From contig VZSE01005027.1 of the NCBI GenBank assembly GCA_013398275.1, positions 95,624 through 159,623 of the forward strand: DNA of 64,000 nt, in the 5' to 3' direction. The notes beneath the pieces are model-generated. The model made no database searches. It saw only the letters and a program-made list of their open reading frames with translations, and was not told the DNA's origin. The translations under genes were made by a program, and so were the position numbers. This DNA is from Promerops cafer. Lineage: Eukaryota; Chordata; Aves; Passeriformes; Nectariniidae. This document shows, in pieces, positions 11,476 through 22,030 of this stretch (positions are counted from its first letter, which is position 1; the number at the start of each line of letters is the position of its first letter).

Positions 11476-13084
11476 GTCAGGTGATGTTGTTTCCACGTTA
11501 GAGTGGAGAGAGGATAGGACACTACTTAATCAGAAGGGTAAGGATTCATAAAAGTCCACTGAATTATACTCACTTAACTATTTAAGTGTTTAAAGATATA
11601 ATAGACTTGACCCTCTGATTGAACTTAGGAAAAGCTGCTATACTCCTGTAATGAAACTCAGTTTAGTGTCTTCTTTGATAATATTACTTTGATTTAGAAA
11701 GTCAGTTGGCTCCAGACCACCACATACATTGAAGGGGATTGAAAACACTTGTAATTATTATTTAATAGCATTACAATATTCTCTGGTAACATGACATGCC
11801 AGAAATAAGACAAAAAACCCAAATGAAATGGAGAAGAAGAAATAGAAAAAGAAAGGAAAACAAAACAAAGTTAAGAACAACTAGGCACTTAAAAGTGAAT
11901 TGCTTATTATCACTCAGTAACTGGGATTGTGACAAGAAAGATGGTATTCTTCTGACCAAATGTAGAAAACAGCACTGAGCATGACAAATGATGAATTACC
12001 ATTCCTTTATAATCACTGGAGAGAAAGATATACTTCCAGGAAGCAATATATATCCTACAAAAGAAGACAACTGAAATCGGTCGAATACAGATTTTTCCAG
12101 TGTGTGTAAATTTGTGTCTAACTTTTGACTGCTGAATATACCATATTCAGCGTTGTAAAATCATGTGAGAAGCCTAGCTGTAAAGACCAAAGTAAAGGGT
12201 AGCATGTGATTGTTGCCTGAGGAACGTATTATCTCTCTAGTTCTGTGCAAAAGTCTCAATAACAATGGTGGGGAAAGGCAGGATTTGAAACTACACATTC
12301 ATATTCTGCCCTATTGACCATATGAACAAAATCTGTCTTACTTGTCTGGAAGGACTGTATAAGTCATCAGGAAAATAAGGTAGAGAAACTTGGAATTTTA
12401 AGTAGTTTATTGAGAAGATTCTTCTGCACTCTTGTATTATGCCCTGTCTCATTTTCCTAAGAAAAACAAAGGGACTAAATACATTACTTACATCTTTCCA
12501 GTGCAGCCAAATCTGTCATTCCAAATACAATTCACTTTAATACCAAGCATGCAACTCACATTTGTAATCCATTCCACAGTCAAGTATTGTAAAATATATT
12601 AAAGCAAGGTGCAAAATATCTTCTCTTGAGAAAACCTCCTGTTTTAGATTTGAGAGTAATCAAGCATAATATTTATATCATGTTGAGAATACTCTCTGAG
12701 CCCAATGTGAATTTTGGTGTGGTAAGAAGAGATCAGAATTCAAAAGATACCAAGAAAAGAGAGAAGCATTTATCTGGCTTTAAAAAATGAATATAAGCTT
12801 GCATTTGAAGTGAGCAAATGTTCTAAGGAGTCTTAGTGACATGAATAGCAATGAAGGTATATTAATCATATTAATATCTCTGTATTTCTTTTGAATGCAA
12901 GTTGTCATCTTTTCTCTGTATTCTTTGTCCTTTTTCTATAAAGGAAACTTCTTCTTTCTTTTGTGGGCAACAGTGCATGTAAAGTTTACTAAGTGGGTAT
13001 ATCATTGTTGTTACACCAAGGTCTCTTTCCTGAGTGGTAATTAAGCAATATAAAGCCCATTGTTGGGACTACATAAGTAGGATT

Positions 13085-13530
13085 ATGACACTCTTTTAGA
13101 TTTATCACCATCAGGTTGTACCTGCCATTCCATTGCCTGGTCATTCATTATTGTCAGATAGTTCTTGATCAGTTTGTTTGACAAGTCTGAATAACTTGCA
13201 TGACTTGAAAAATTTGTCACCTCACTACTTCAGACTTTGTATGTGCAATTCAAGTATCTGGGTCTCAGCAGTGATTCCTGGGGTATATTGGAGATAACTT
13301 TTCACTTTAAAACCAGATATTTTTAATACTATCCTTTATTTCCTAATTTTTCCTTTGTAGTTACACCAAAAAAAAAAACAAAACCAAAACACCAAAACAA
13401 ACCAACAAACAAAAAAAACCCCCAAACCCCCCCCAAAAAAATCCAACCTTTCTGTGATGATTTGGCTCCTTTCAAGTGTGTTTAGAGAAGGACCTTTCCA
13501 AAAGCTTTGGAAATCCAAGTACAGATCTTT
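13085..13530 (-). mobile_element. Old degraded CR1-type LINE fragment (antisense)
   Basis: The plus strand near 13205-13300 (CACCTCACTACTT, then GGGTCTCAGCAGTGATTCCTGGGG) is the reverse complement of the CR1 reverse-transcriptase segment around 'GVPQGSVLGP'. Near 13490-13522 the minus strand reads TACTTGGATTTCC, which encodes the start of the YLDF-type RT motif (seen as DFQSFWKGPS). The two blocks are in the expected antisense order with matching spacing. An A/C-rich simple tract (13366-13443) sits between them, inside the element. Divergence is high, so it is an ancient copy. The subfamily is uncertain; it could be an L3/CR1-like lineage. Confidence 0.6.
13366..13443. repeat. A/C-rich low-complexity tract
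   Basis: Poly-A with CCAAAAC-type interruptions passes into runs of five and nine C. The complement has two long G runs. It appears inserted or expanded within the old CR1 at 13085-13530. Confidence 0.9.
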
Positions 13531-14454
13531 AGCAGAGTGCTTGTACTTGTTAGAAAATTATTTTATGTAACTATGGTCTTGTTTTCGTAAGACACAAATT
13601 AAAACTTAAAGGAAAGCTATTTTTTATTCTGTTATTTTGTGGAAAGAGGTTCTGTAGGATCACTCAGCTTGCCTTCAAAAACTTCTTTAAAAAAGGAATT
13701 TAAAATAAAATTGGTAAATTTTAAACCAACTTAGAATGGTAACAGTGGAAATTTTGAAGAAAATGAAACTCTTAAAGTCACTGGTCCATAAATAAACTGG
13801 AAGACAGCAGCAAGACTGGTTATTCTGTAACTGTGGGAAAGACTGCAATAAGGCTCCAGGGGGAGAATCTTACAAATCCTGTGGACGTAGGACCATTCTC
13901 TATACTAAGCACTAGAGAATACACACTTGAGACAAACCCTGTAAATGGGGAAAGCATTACTCAGGCTTTTGTTTAATAGGAAACCAAGTTTCCTTAGTGC
14001 CAGTCCTCAAGGACCTACTTGTTCCTTAAGCCAGGATATATGTGTATCATCCAGATGATATATGCGTCTGCTTGAGAGCTAAAAAAAATTCTAACCAGGA
14101 GCTCCTATTCTCCATACAGAATGACAACCTCTTGGGCAGGCATTTACATGAGCTGATAATATTACAGAGTTCATTAGAAGGAAATCAAACAGTTCCTTAC
14201 AGTGGGTGCTGCAGTGCTCATTTGGCTTTATTGCTGAAACAGACTGGTTTGTGGGATGCCAAGTCTCGGATCAAAACTAGGTGGCTAGAGCTAATTTGAG
14301 CATGATGATGGAAGCAATAGTTTGAAGGCAGCAACAGATTGGCACCTCACAGATCAGCCACCTTATCTGGTACTATCTGCCTGCTACTTCTTACTCAGAT
14401 TTACAAATCCTAAAGTCTTTCAAGATCCTCAGATTTTTCTGCAGAGCAAAAAAT
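13531..14454. other. Unique non-coding sequence
   Basis: No gene or repeat was recognised. Confidence 0.5.
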
Positions 14455-14569
14455 CATGAAAATGTGGTGCTTAGGGACATGGTTCAGTGGTGAACCTGGC
14501 AGTGTTAGATTGATGGTTGTACTCAAATATTGAAGTCTTTTCCAACCTTAATGATGTTATGATTCTATG
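14455..14569 (+). mobile_element. CR1 LINE 3' tail fragment (sense)
   Basis: The segment from AATGTGGTGCTTAGGGACAT through GGTTCAGTGGTGAACCTGGCAG to TTATGATTCTATG matches the last about 110 bases of CR1, including the ATTCTATG terminal repeat unit. Everything upstream is missing, consistent with 5' truncation. Confidence 0.85.
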
Positions 14570-16799
14570 TTTCTTGATATTTTCTTTTTGTTACCTCAGA
14601 GTTTATATTTCTGTGTGGTCTACAATTAAAGATATCATGGAATCATTTGGTTAATTAAAACTCTGCAGCCTATTTCTAGGTAGGTAGGTAGAAATTTTAA
14701 ACTTTTTTCTTATAAAAGTCTAAAAAGTTTACAAGTTGAGAAAATTTGACCTTGTCTTTGTATTTAGGCAATACAAATATGCCGGCATCTGGCAGAAGAG
14801 CTATGGTTAAGAAGCCCACAGACTAAGTGACAGGAGTCTAGTTGCAAAGAATAACCTGGTTTTGGAAAATCACCTCTTGTTGAATATTTTGAATCTGCAG
14901 GCATGCAGAAAGATACCTCCTTTTCCAGCAAACACTTTAGCAAGCACATAAGAGGTTTACAGATTAAGAAATCCTGTCAATAAGACTGGTTTTCAGTTGT
15001 GATGACTTAGAATGGTGGGCCATCACTTCACGTTTAAAATTTTGATAGTATTTTAAATTTTAGTGGAAAGTTCCTTGCAGTGCTGCTTACTCTACTCTAA
15101 AGAGGTGAATTTTCTGTAAAGTGGAATTATAGGAAAAAGGATAAAGATCTGAAAATTATTCTGAGGTACAAAGAACCTCAGACACTGTATAATGTGCAAG
15201 TAATTGCCTAGGACTCCTCAGGACTGTCAAAGAAAGCACTAATGCTTGATGGAACAGGTGATTTAAGTAGTGATTTTTCATAATTTCTTGTAACATTTTC
15301 CTGAAGAAGTGAGAAGCACCTGTAAAATTGCACAGGCAATATTTAAAATCAGATTTCTCACATTATTTATGATAAAAAGAGTTTCTCCTTCCTGTCCCAA
15401 ATGGAAATTGGACAAGGTAGAAAGCAAACAAGTAAGTCTCCGTGGATGCAATGAACTTAATGTGAATTTTTACTCTTGTGACCTAGAACTAGAAGCAGTT
15501 CCTATAAGATGGTGGATCTCTACAAATATCCCCTTTTTATAAGTTAATTAAACTACCAGAAATAGTCATATTTTTATGGTCCAGGATTTCCACCATCCAC
15601 AGCCAGCTGCAGCATCCTACTGCCATCATGTGTTCGGCTCTCTCAGGGCATAGTCACAATCATTTTGAAAACAGCTGGAGTAGTTTCAGATATTTCTGCC
15701 TTTCAGCTATTATTTACTGTACTGTGGCTAGAGCTTTCAGTCCCTGACAGAAAGTAGCAGAAGAGGAGGAATTGAAATCTGCAGTGTGCCTTAGTAAGCT
15801 CAAAGGATGTTATACTGCTCTGTATTACAGGTGTCTGATAAATTATGGCTCAAGCAATCAGAAGCTCAAAGCAAAGCTCCTGGCCATTTGGAAATTGTCA
15901 GAGCATGTTAAGTAGAGTAGACTCTAGATTTTAGATGTTGTTCAGGAATAAGTCCTGTGGGAAACTTAAGATTCATATCTTGAATGAATGGTGACTAGTC
16001 TCCAAACACTCTAGTGTTTGAAGGCAACATGGCTTGAAACTTCTCTTCCTTTTCCTCTCTTCCCTTTTTTGAAAATGCACCGACATCACCCACAGTTAAA
16101 GTAGCTCCTCAAACTACTACTCAAATGGGCTGCAGCCTCATCAATCCAGGGATCCCTGGATTCAAAGATCCCAGGAGAACTTTCATCACTACTTGGGAGT
16201 ATGTTCATGCGGAAAGACATGCAGATGAACACATTTTAAGTCTGAAAAAACTGAGTCTTCACATTACTTTTATATGCTGCCAGGTTTCAGTTGGACCATA
16301 TACTTTCTTCTGGAAACAACAAGTAAAGGTGTCCTTATTTCTGCACCTTGAGCCCTTACAAACAAAAACCATCAGTCATCCACACTCTACCCTCTAAGCT
16401 GTCCAGCTGAGATGCTGGGAAAAAAGAGTGACTGCTAAGGCACAGAGCAAATCCCCAGTCTAAATCTACTGTAATTTACCTTTTTGATGCAATATTGTTC
16501 CCATCTCTATCACTTAATGAAATAGAACAGAAAAAGTGCTTCCTACTTTCTGAGGAAGCACTGAGGAAGCTTCTATATTCTGGATTATCACTGCTTTCTG
16601 CTTAGAATAGGATCCCTGCTGTTTTGGGAGCGTACTGCTTCTGGAGCATCCTCAGGTACAAAATTCCACATGTCATCCTTGCACTACAAGCACTGCATAA
16701 ATGACAAAAAAAAGGATGAAGAACAGAAAAACTACCAAAAATAATGTGATGCAGCACACAGTACTGGTATACCTTGGCCGCATTCCTGAAATCTGATAT
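14570..16799. other. Unique non-coding sequence
   Basis: No gene was recognised. It contains a hairpin with a 9-bp stem at 16535-16562, listed separately. Confidence 0.5.
16535..16562 (+). repeat. Perfect 9-bp hairpin
   Basis: AGTGCTTCC (16535-16543) pairs with GGAAGCACT (16554-16562) across a 10-base loop. The right arm is part of a short tandem repeat CTGAGGAAGC (16550-16559 and 16561-16570). The stem does not extend, so it is too short for a microRNA precursor. Confidence 0.75.
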
Positions 16800-17672
16800 T
16801 GTTCTGCATGACATCTTTGTCTCTACACTGGAGACACAGGGATCTGATGGATGGAACACCCACCCTGAAAAAGGAATTGGCTAGATGGTCACACTTAAGA
16901 GTTGTGGTCAATGATTCAATGTCATCCAGAGGGACCTTGACAGGCCTGAGTGATGGGTCTGTGCCAATCTCATGAAGTTCAGCAAGGCCAAGTATAAGGT
17001 CCTGCATCTGGGTCAGGACAATCCCAAGCACAAGTGACGGCTGGGCAGGGAATATAGAGAGAAACTCTGAGGAGAAAGACTTCAGGGTGTAGGTTCAGCA
17101 GAAACTCAACCTGAGCTGTCAATGTGCACTGGCAGCCCAGAAAGCCAAGCATACTCTGGGCTGCATCAAAACCAGCATGACCAGTGGGTTGAAGGAGGTG
17201 ATTCTCCCCCTTTGCTCTGCTCCCTGTCTGGAGTACTGTGTCCAACTCTGTGGTGCACAATATAAGAAGGATGTGAATCTGCTGGAGCAGGTCCAGAGGA
17301 GGGCCATGAAGATGATCGGGGACTGGAGCACCTCTCCCATGAAGACAGGCTGAGACATTTGGTGTTCAGCCTGGAGAAGAGAAGGCTCCACAGAAGACTT
17401 CATAGCAGCCTTCAAGTACCTAAAGGGGATCTACAAGACAGCTGGGGAGGAGATAGGGAATTAGATAAGATATAACACTATGATAGTGCTGAGACACTGG
17501 CACAGGCTGCCCAGAGAAGCTGTGAATGCCCCAACCCTGAAAGTGTTCCAGGCCAGGTGAACAGTGCTTTGAGCAACCTGGTGTGGTAGGTGTCCCTGCC
17601 CATGGCAGGGGAGTTGGAACTGAATGTTCTTTAAGATACTTTCCAACCCAAACTATTCTATGATTCTATGAA
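16800..17672 (+). mobile_element. CR1 LINE, internally deleted, sense
   Basis: Sequence from GACATCTTTGTCTCTACACTGG to ATTCTATGATTCTATGA matches CR1 ORF2 and its 3' UTR. Recognisable blocks in order are the LDG-type segment near 16880, 'atccagagggacc' near 16923, 'tcatgaagttcagcaaggcc' near 16970, 'tgggctgcatcaaaa' near 17156, 'ctggagtactgtgtccaactctg' near 17227, 'caggctgcccagagaag' near 17502, and the terminal ATTCTATG repeat. At about 16920-16925 the text jumps from the start of the RT core to a point well downstream, removing the stretch that encodes the catalytic FADD box. Frameshifts and stops are common. The antisense open frames at 16602-17646 are shadows of this element. Confidence 0.92.
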
Positions 17673-18996
17673 ATTGTATGGGAACCACAAATAACTCACA
17701 AATAGTTAAGAGTGTCCTTTACTGCCTTCAGATGATAGGCAAGCTACAGTTAGTACATTGCTGAACACATATTCCAGTTATGTAAAACAAGACCATCCTT
17801 CTTTGAATTTATTAATGCCTGAGACTTTTATGTAGAAGAAAAGCAAATAAACTTCAGTAAACATGCAAAATCAAGGAAACATACAAATTTATCTTTTCTG
17901 ACGTCATAAGCTAGTAATGAAAGCAAACAAATGACAACAGTATAATTTTTTCCCTTAACTTCCAAGTTCGAAAACATCTCTAATCTTTTAATTAAAAAAA
18001 AAACATAAGAGAAAACAAATATAGATTTTGAGTGGAAATGCCATACTTGTGAAAGTGTCCACTAAGTACATTTTTTATTTTTTATTTTTCTTCTTGAAGC
18101 TTTTAAGTAAAATACTTATAAAATAATTGTAGTCCAAAGCCTGCGCACTAGACAATTTGCTTTTGCATTCTTGTTGTCATTGTCAATAGTTTATTCTTTG
18201 AAGGTCTAACCTCAGGTGCCAGTCTTAGCCTGTTAATGCTAGGCTACATCCTCTTGATCGATTTCCAACAACAAAACCCTGCAAAATAGGTTTTGTTTTT
18301 TTAAGGTTCAAGTTTCGTTTGGAGCTTGAAGTCAAAGGAGTTTGGAAAGAATGAAATTAAAATATTTTTGTTTTTATCCAGCTCAGCACAATCCTTGTTA
18401 TTTATTTAACCATTTAGCGTTTGAACCTTCTTTTATAGTGCTTACAAAAACTAATTGCATTTGGATTTATTTTAAACTTTTTACTTTTCACAGATTAATG
18501 TTTATTTCTACCTTTATTCTAAAAGAAAAGTTAAAAGAAAATGGCCTTTTTGCTATTTTCTGAGTGATGGAATCAGTTACTCTGGATGAATACTTAAATT
18601 AATTTCCCAACAATGAGTTTGTGTCACCGACAATTTCATGATAAAGTGAAGTAAACAAGTTATTTAAAAATACAGAATTTAAAAAACATTGCACAAGAAT
18701 TTTTCATTCCAAAGCATACTTTTGATAGAGAGCTAGACTTCTTTTTCCCCCATGCATAAAGAAATATGTGTGCAAACAAGAATGGACACGCATATGCAGT
18801 CATGCAAAGAAAGGACTCATGGGCTCAGATATATTTTTTATTTTAGTGGCTATTAAGATATTTTCCTGCGAGTTTCACTAGCTTCTCAAGATTTCCCTAA
18901 ATTCCTTACAGTATTTTTGTTTTGTAACCCTGCAAAGAGCTTAAATCACAATAAATGAGAATTGTTATCTTTACACAGATTTTTCTTCTCAGGGGA

Positions 18997-19073
18997 AATT
19001 CTAGAAAATTTCTAGAAAAGGCAGAAAATTTCTATAATTCCTCCTTTCTAGAATTCCTCCTTTTCCTCAAACT
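18997..19073. repeat. Cluster of short local duplications
   Basis: AAATTTCTAGAAAAGGCAG and GAAAATTTCTATAA-like stretches repeat at 19006-19034, and AATTCCTCCTTT occurs twice at 19036-19063. The core TTCTAGAA palindrome also recurs. This is consistent with stepwise slippage. Confidence 0.65.
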
Positions 19074-19156
19074 ACTAATGTGGGATGAACAATTTCCAAA
19101 ATTAACATTAAAAACATGAGGGGTAGAATAAGGGATTTTAGGGCCAAAACCACCTC

Positions 19157-19200
19157 CAAACAAACAAACAAACAAACAAACAAACAACAACAACAACAAA
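19157..19200. repeat. (CAAA)n(CAA)n microsatellite
   Basis: About seven CAAA units pass directly into about five CAA units. Confidence 0.95.
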
Positions 19201-21571
19201 TATTCTACTGGTAGAAGTGAGTATCTCTATCTTCATTGAGAATTATGTCCTTTAAATCCATTGAAACCATGTGGACTGCACTGAATAATAAGCTGTTCAA
19301 TTTCTGATGCCTGTGGAAGACTGGATTTGAAAACACACAGAGTATATCACATACTTTGATTATTTCCTACAAAATGTGGGTGTTTAAAAAACTAACAACC
19401 CTCAGTAGAGAACTGTGGAAAAAAGAACGAGATCTGAAAGTTCTCCTCTTTCAGTTATACTTGCAGTACATATAGTACAAGTGGAGAACAATCTGAAAAA
19501 AAACATTTAAAAAAATCAATCTTTTTTACCAGTATGATACTAAGAGCTTTTAGCAAGACCCATGCAGTTTAACACGAAAATTCAGCATTATTTCTTCCAT
19601 TATGGGAGTAGAGGGAATAAGTTGTAGCTCTTTTACAGCCTCTCTAAAAGCAGTGAAAGCTTTTGCTAATTTAAAAAGCATGATGCTCTTCTATTTAATT
19701 TTCATAGTTGAGTGTTTAAAATAATGAAAGTAAATGCATAATTATGATTTAAAGGTAACTAGTAAACTCAAGAAAAAAGATAGATGTTAAGTATGGTCTT
19801 TTGTCTAACTGGCTATTTTACTGCATGTTAATGTTGCACAAATATGACATATGACATTTAAATCTGTTTTCTTAAATCAAAAGAAAGAGAAAATAAATGC
19901 TGTGCCTTAGAATAAGGTACACTGCTGGCATATATGAAAGTATTTTTAGCAAAAACATTAGTGGAAACTTTCAGGCAAAGTCTCCTGAATTTTCCAGTTC
20001 TTTGAACTATGGTTCACACTGGCATGAACATGTTTTTTCTGGCCCTTAACAGAATACATGCTGAGAGCTGATGCATCTTTTCTTATATTTGCACCCGTTA
20101 ATTGTTTCAGCGAATGCTGCACATTCATCTACAACTTAACCAAGGAGTACAATTCTCTGTATAACTTGACTACAATATTCCAGCTTTCTTCATCAACATC
20201 ATTATGTCAACAACAGTCTATTACTGTTTCTGGCTTCTTCGTTAAAGAGCCAAAAAATAAATAAGGAAAAAGCTAAATTGACTTTTTAAAAATCTTCAGG
20301 TTGTTTTGATCTTGCAAAGAGCAACCATAAATTCCACTTTCTTTCAGAGTATTTTCCCATACTACATTCAGTGAAATTATCTTTCAGTGAAATCCTCTTG
20401 TGTAAGTGGTCTTCCAGTCTGGTACATATATCTCAATGACTACTGATTTCTTATGTGCTGGTCTTGGCTATATGATCCTCAGATTGAGATATATAGCAGT
20501 TTTTAAGAACATTCTGTACAGTATGTTTCTAATAGATAATTTCACATATAGTATTTAAGTGAAAAAAATCAGCTGACCATTTAAAGTTTTGAGACCAGAT
20601 TACAGAAGAAAGCATGAAAGATCCATAGACTTTTATACAGCCTCTGCACCTTTTAAAGTCGGTAATTCAGAAAGAAAGCAGAGTAAATATATAAGCAAGA
20701 ATTATCACCTTCCTTTCCACTTCTATTGCACACATTACTCAGGCATATCTTGTTTGATATGCATATCCGTGTTTCCTCCTTTCCACGGCATGCGAGACCC
20801 TGTGTAAGAACTTCTCGGTCTAGCTGGGCTTTCACACAATTCAGACTGGTTTCCTGAGTAGGTTAAAGAATAAATAAACTGCTACTCTCAGCACTGCCCT
20901 GAGAAAGAGCAAGCTTGTGAATCTCAGTACTACTGATGATTTGCTCCCATTTATCCAACACTGCTGATTGGTTTTGCAGTCGATCATGATGTTCCTGAAA
21001 TGGTGTCAAAGCACCTCTTTACTCAGACTTCACCAACTGACCTTTGAATTCAAAAGAGCCTGGTTAAACCATTATTATAGAAAGAAGAAACAAACCAAGA
21101 AATGACTGGAAAAAATTGTCAAGAAAACAATCCCAAAATGCTAGATATACAGATACATTGACATATCAACAGAAAAAAATACACTACAACCAATAAGAAT
21201 TCACTGAAAGCATTTTCTGAAATCAGATAGGCAGAAAAGGAAAAAAAAAGCCCCAACCTACACCAGCAAAACAAAACCCAAAAATCCTAGCAACAACAAT
21301 GACTTCAGTGAGCAAAGGACAACATTACATGGCTCCATGCCACTGGCAATTCTGTGCTTTTCAAACATCACTTGCAGCATGCTCTTCAGATTAATGACAT
21401 ATTATTTGAATTCTCTTTGGGTTGGAATCTTGTTCCAGAAGTAACAGTTCAGATCCTATTAATTTCTGCTCTGAGTTCTAGAAAGAATAGTCCTGAAAAA
21501 TGAGAAGAGCTCTATGGCCTTTGAGCACTTGAGATACAGAAAATTAAGGAGGGAAAAATACCAGTTGTTTT

Positions 21572-21817
21572 CCCTCCCTCCCTTCCTTCCTTTCTGGAGT
21601 CCTTCCTTCCTGGAGTCCTTCCTTCCTTCCTGGAATCCCTCCTTCCTGGAGTCCTTCCTGGAGTCCTTCCTGCCTTGCCTTGCCTTGCCTTGCCTTCCCT
21701 TGCCTTGCCTTGCCTTCCCTTGCCTTGCCTTCCCTTTCTGGAACTTTCCAGAACTTCCCTTCCCGGAACTTCCCTTCCCTTCCCAGAACTTCCCTTCCCG
21801 GAACTCCCCTGTTCTTT
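21572..21817. repeat. Compound pyrimidine-rich tandem repeat
   Basis: Three sub-arrays follow each other: CCTT units interspersed with CCTGGAGT (about 21572-21668), TTGCC pentamers with TTCCC variants (about 21669-21735), and CCCGGAACTT/CCAGAACTT units (about 21736-21817). Almost all purines fall in GGA or GAA trinucleotides. The Pro/Ser/Leu-rich open frames at 21514-22061 are translations of the repeat. Confidence 0.93.
21736..21753. promoter_or_regulatory. Heat-shock-element-like array inside the repeat
   Basis: TTCTGGAACTTTCCAGAA is four perfectly alternating nGAAn/nTTCn pentamers, the form bound by heat shock factor trimers. Nearby units contain TTCCCGGAA, which fits the STAT core TTCNNNGAA. 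Both could follow simply from repeat composition; no gene start is visible next to them. Confidence 0.3.
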
Positions 21818-21899
21818 CTTCTCAGCTATTGTCCACTGTAGGGAATGTATTACGTTGGCTCTTCAGGGAGGAATCCATTCTAAAATAGTGCTGCCTGCA

Positions 21900-22030
21900 C
21901 TGCAGTGTTGCTGTTCATGCATCCCTTTACCCAATCAGCTCTCTGACCATGCGGTGTCCATGCGTCTCCTCAGCCAATCACCGCCTCACGCCGGGGCAAG
22001 CACATGCCAGCCATACAACCTCTTCTCTGG
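21900..22030 (+). promoter_or_regulatory. CCAAT-bearing, locally GC/CpG-richer stretch
   Basis: CCCAATCAG near 21930 and GCCAATCAC near 21974 are two NF-Y type CCAAT boxes about 44 bases apart on the plus strand, with several CpG sites (GCGG, ATGCGTC, CACGCCGGGG) in otherwise AT-rich DNA. That spacing is seen in promoters and in retroviral U3 regions. No TATA box, transcript or LTR ends were identified, so this is a suggestion only. Confidence 0.25.

Larger units (their letters stand above)
5576..13084. other. 7.5 kb of unique AT-rich sequence without recognised genes
   Basis: I read this for transposon ends, CR1 signatures, exon-like frames and structured RNA and found none that can be defended. 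Three clean short inverted repeats (7047-7071, 7441-7459, 11457-11475) are listed separately. Open frames do not exceed about 95 codons and show no known motif. It could be intron, intergenic sequence, or hold conserved non-coding elements that only alignment would reveal. Confidence 0.55.
17673..21571. other. Unique AT-rich non-coding sequence
   Basis: No gene was recognised in about 3.9 kb. It contains a small cluster of local repeats at 18997-19073 and a CAAA/CAA microsatellite at 19157-19200. Confidence 0.5.

Noticed and set aside
14676..14690. TAGG repeat (also near 40035)
   Set aside because: There are three to four units only, within chance expectation.
16602..17646. Chain of minus-strand open frames as a multi-exon gene
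   Set aside because: They are antisense to the CR1 at 16800-17672 and carry no known protein features.
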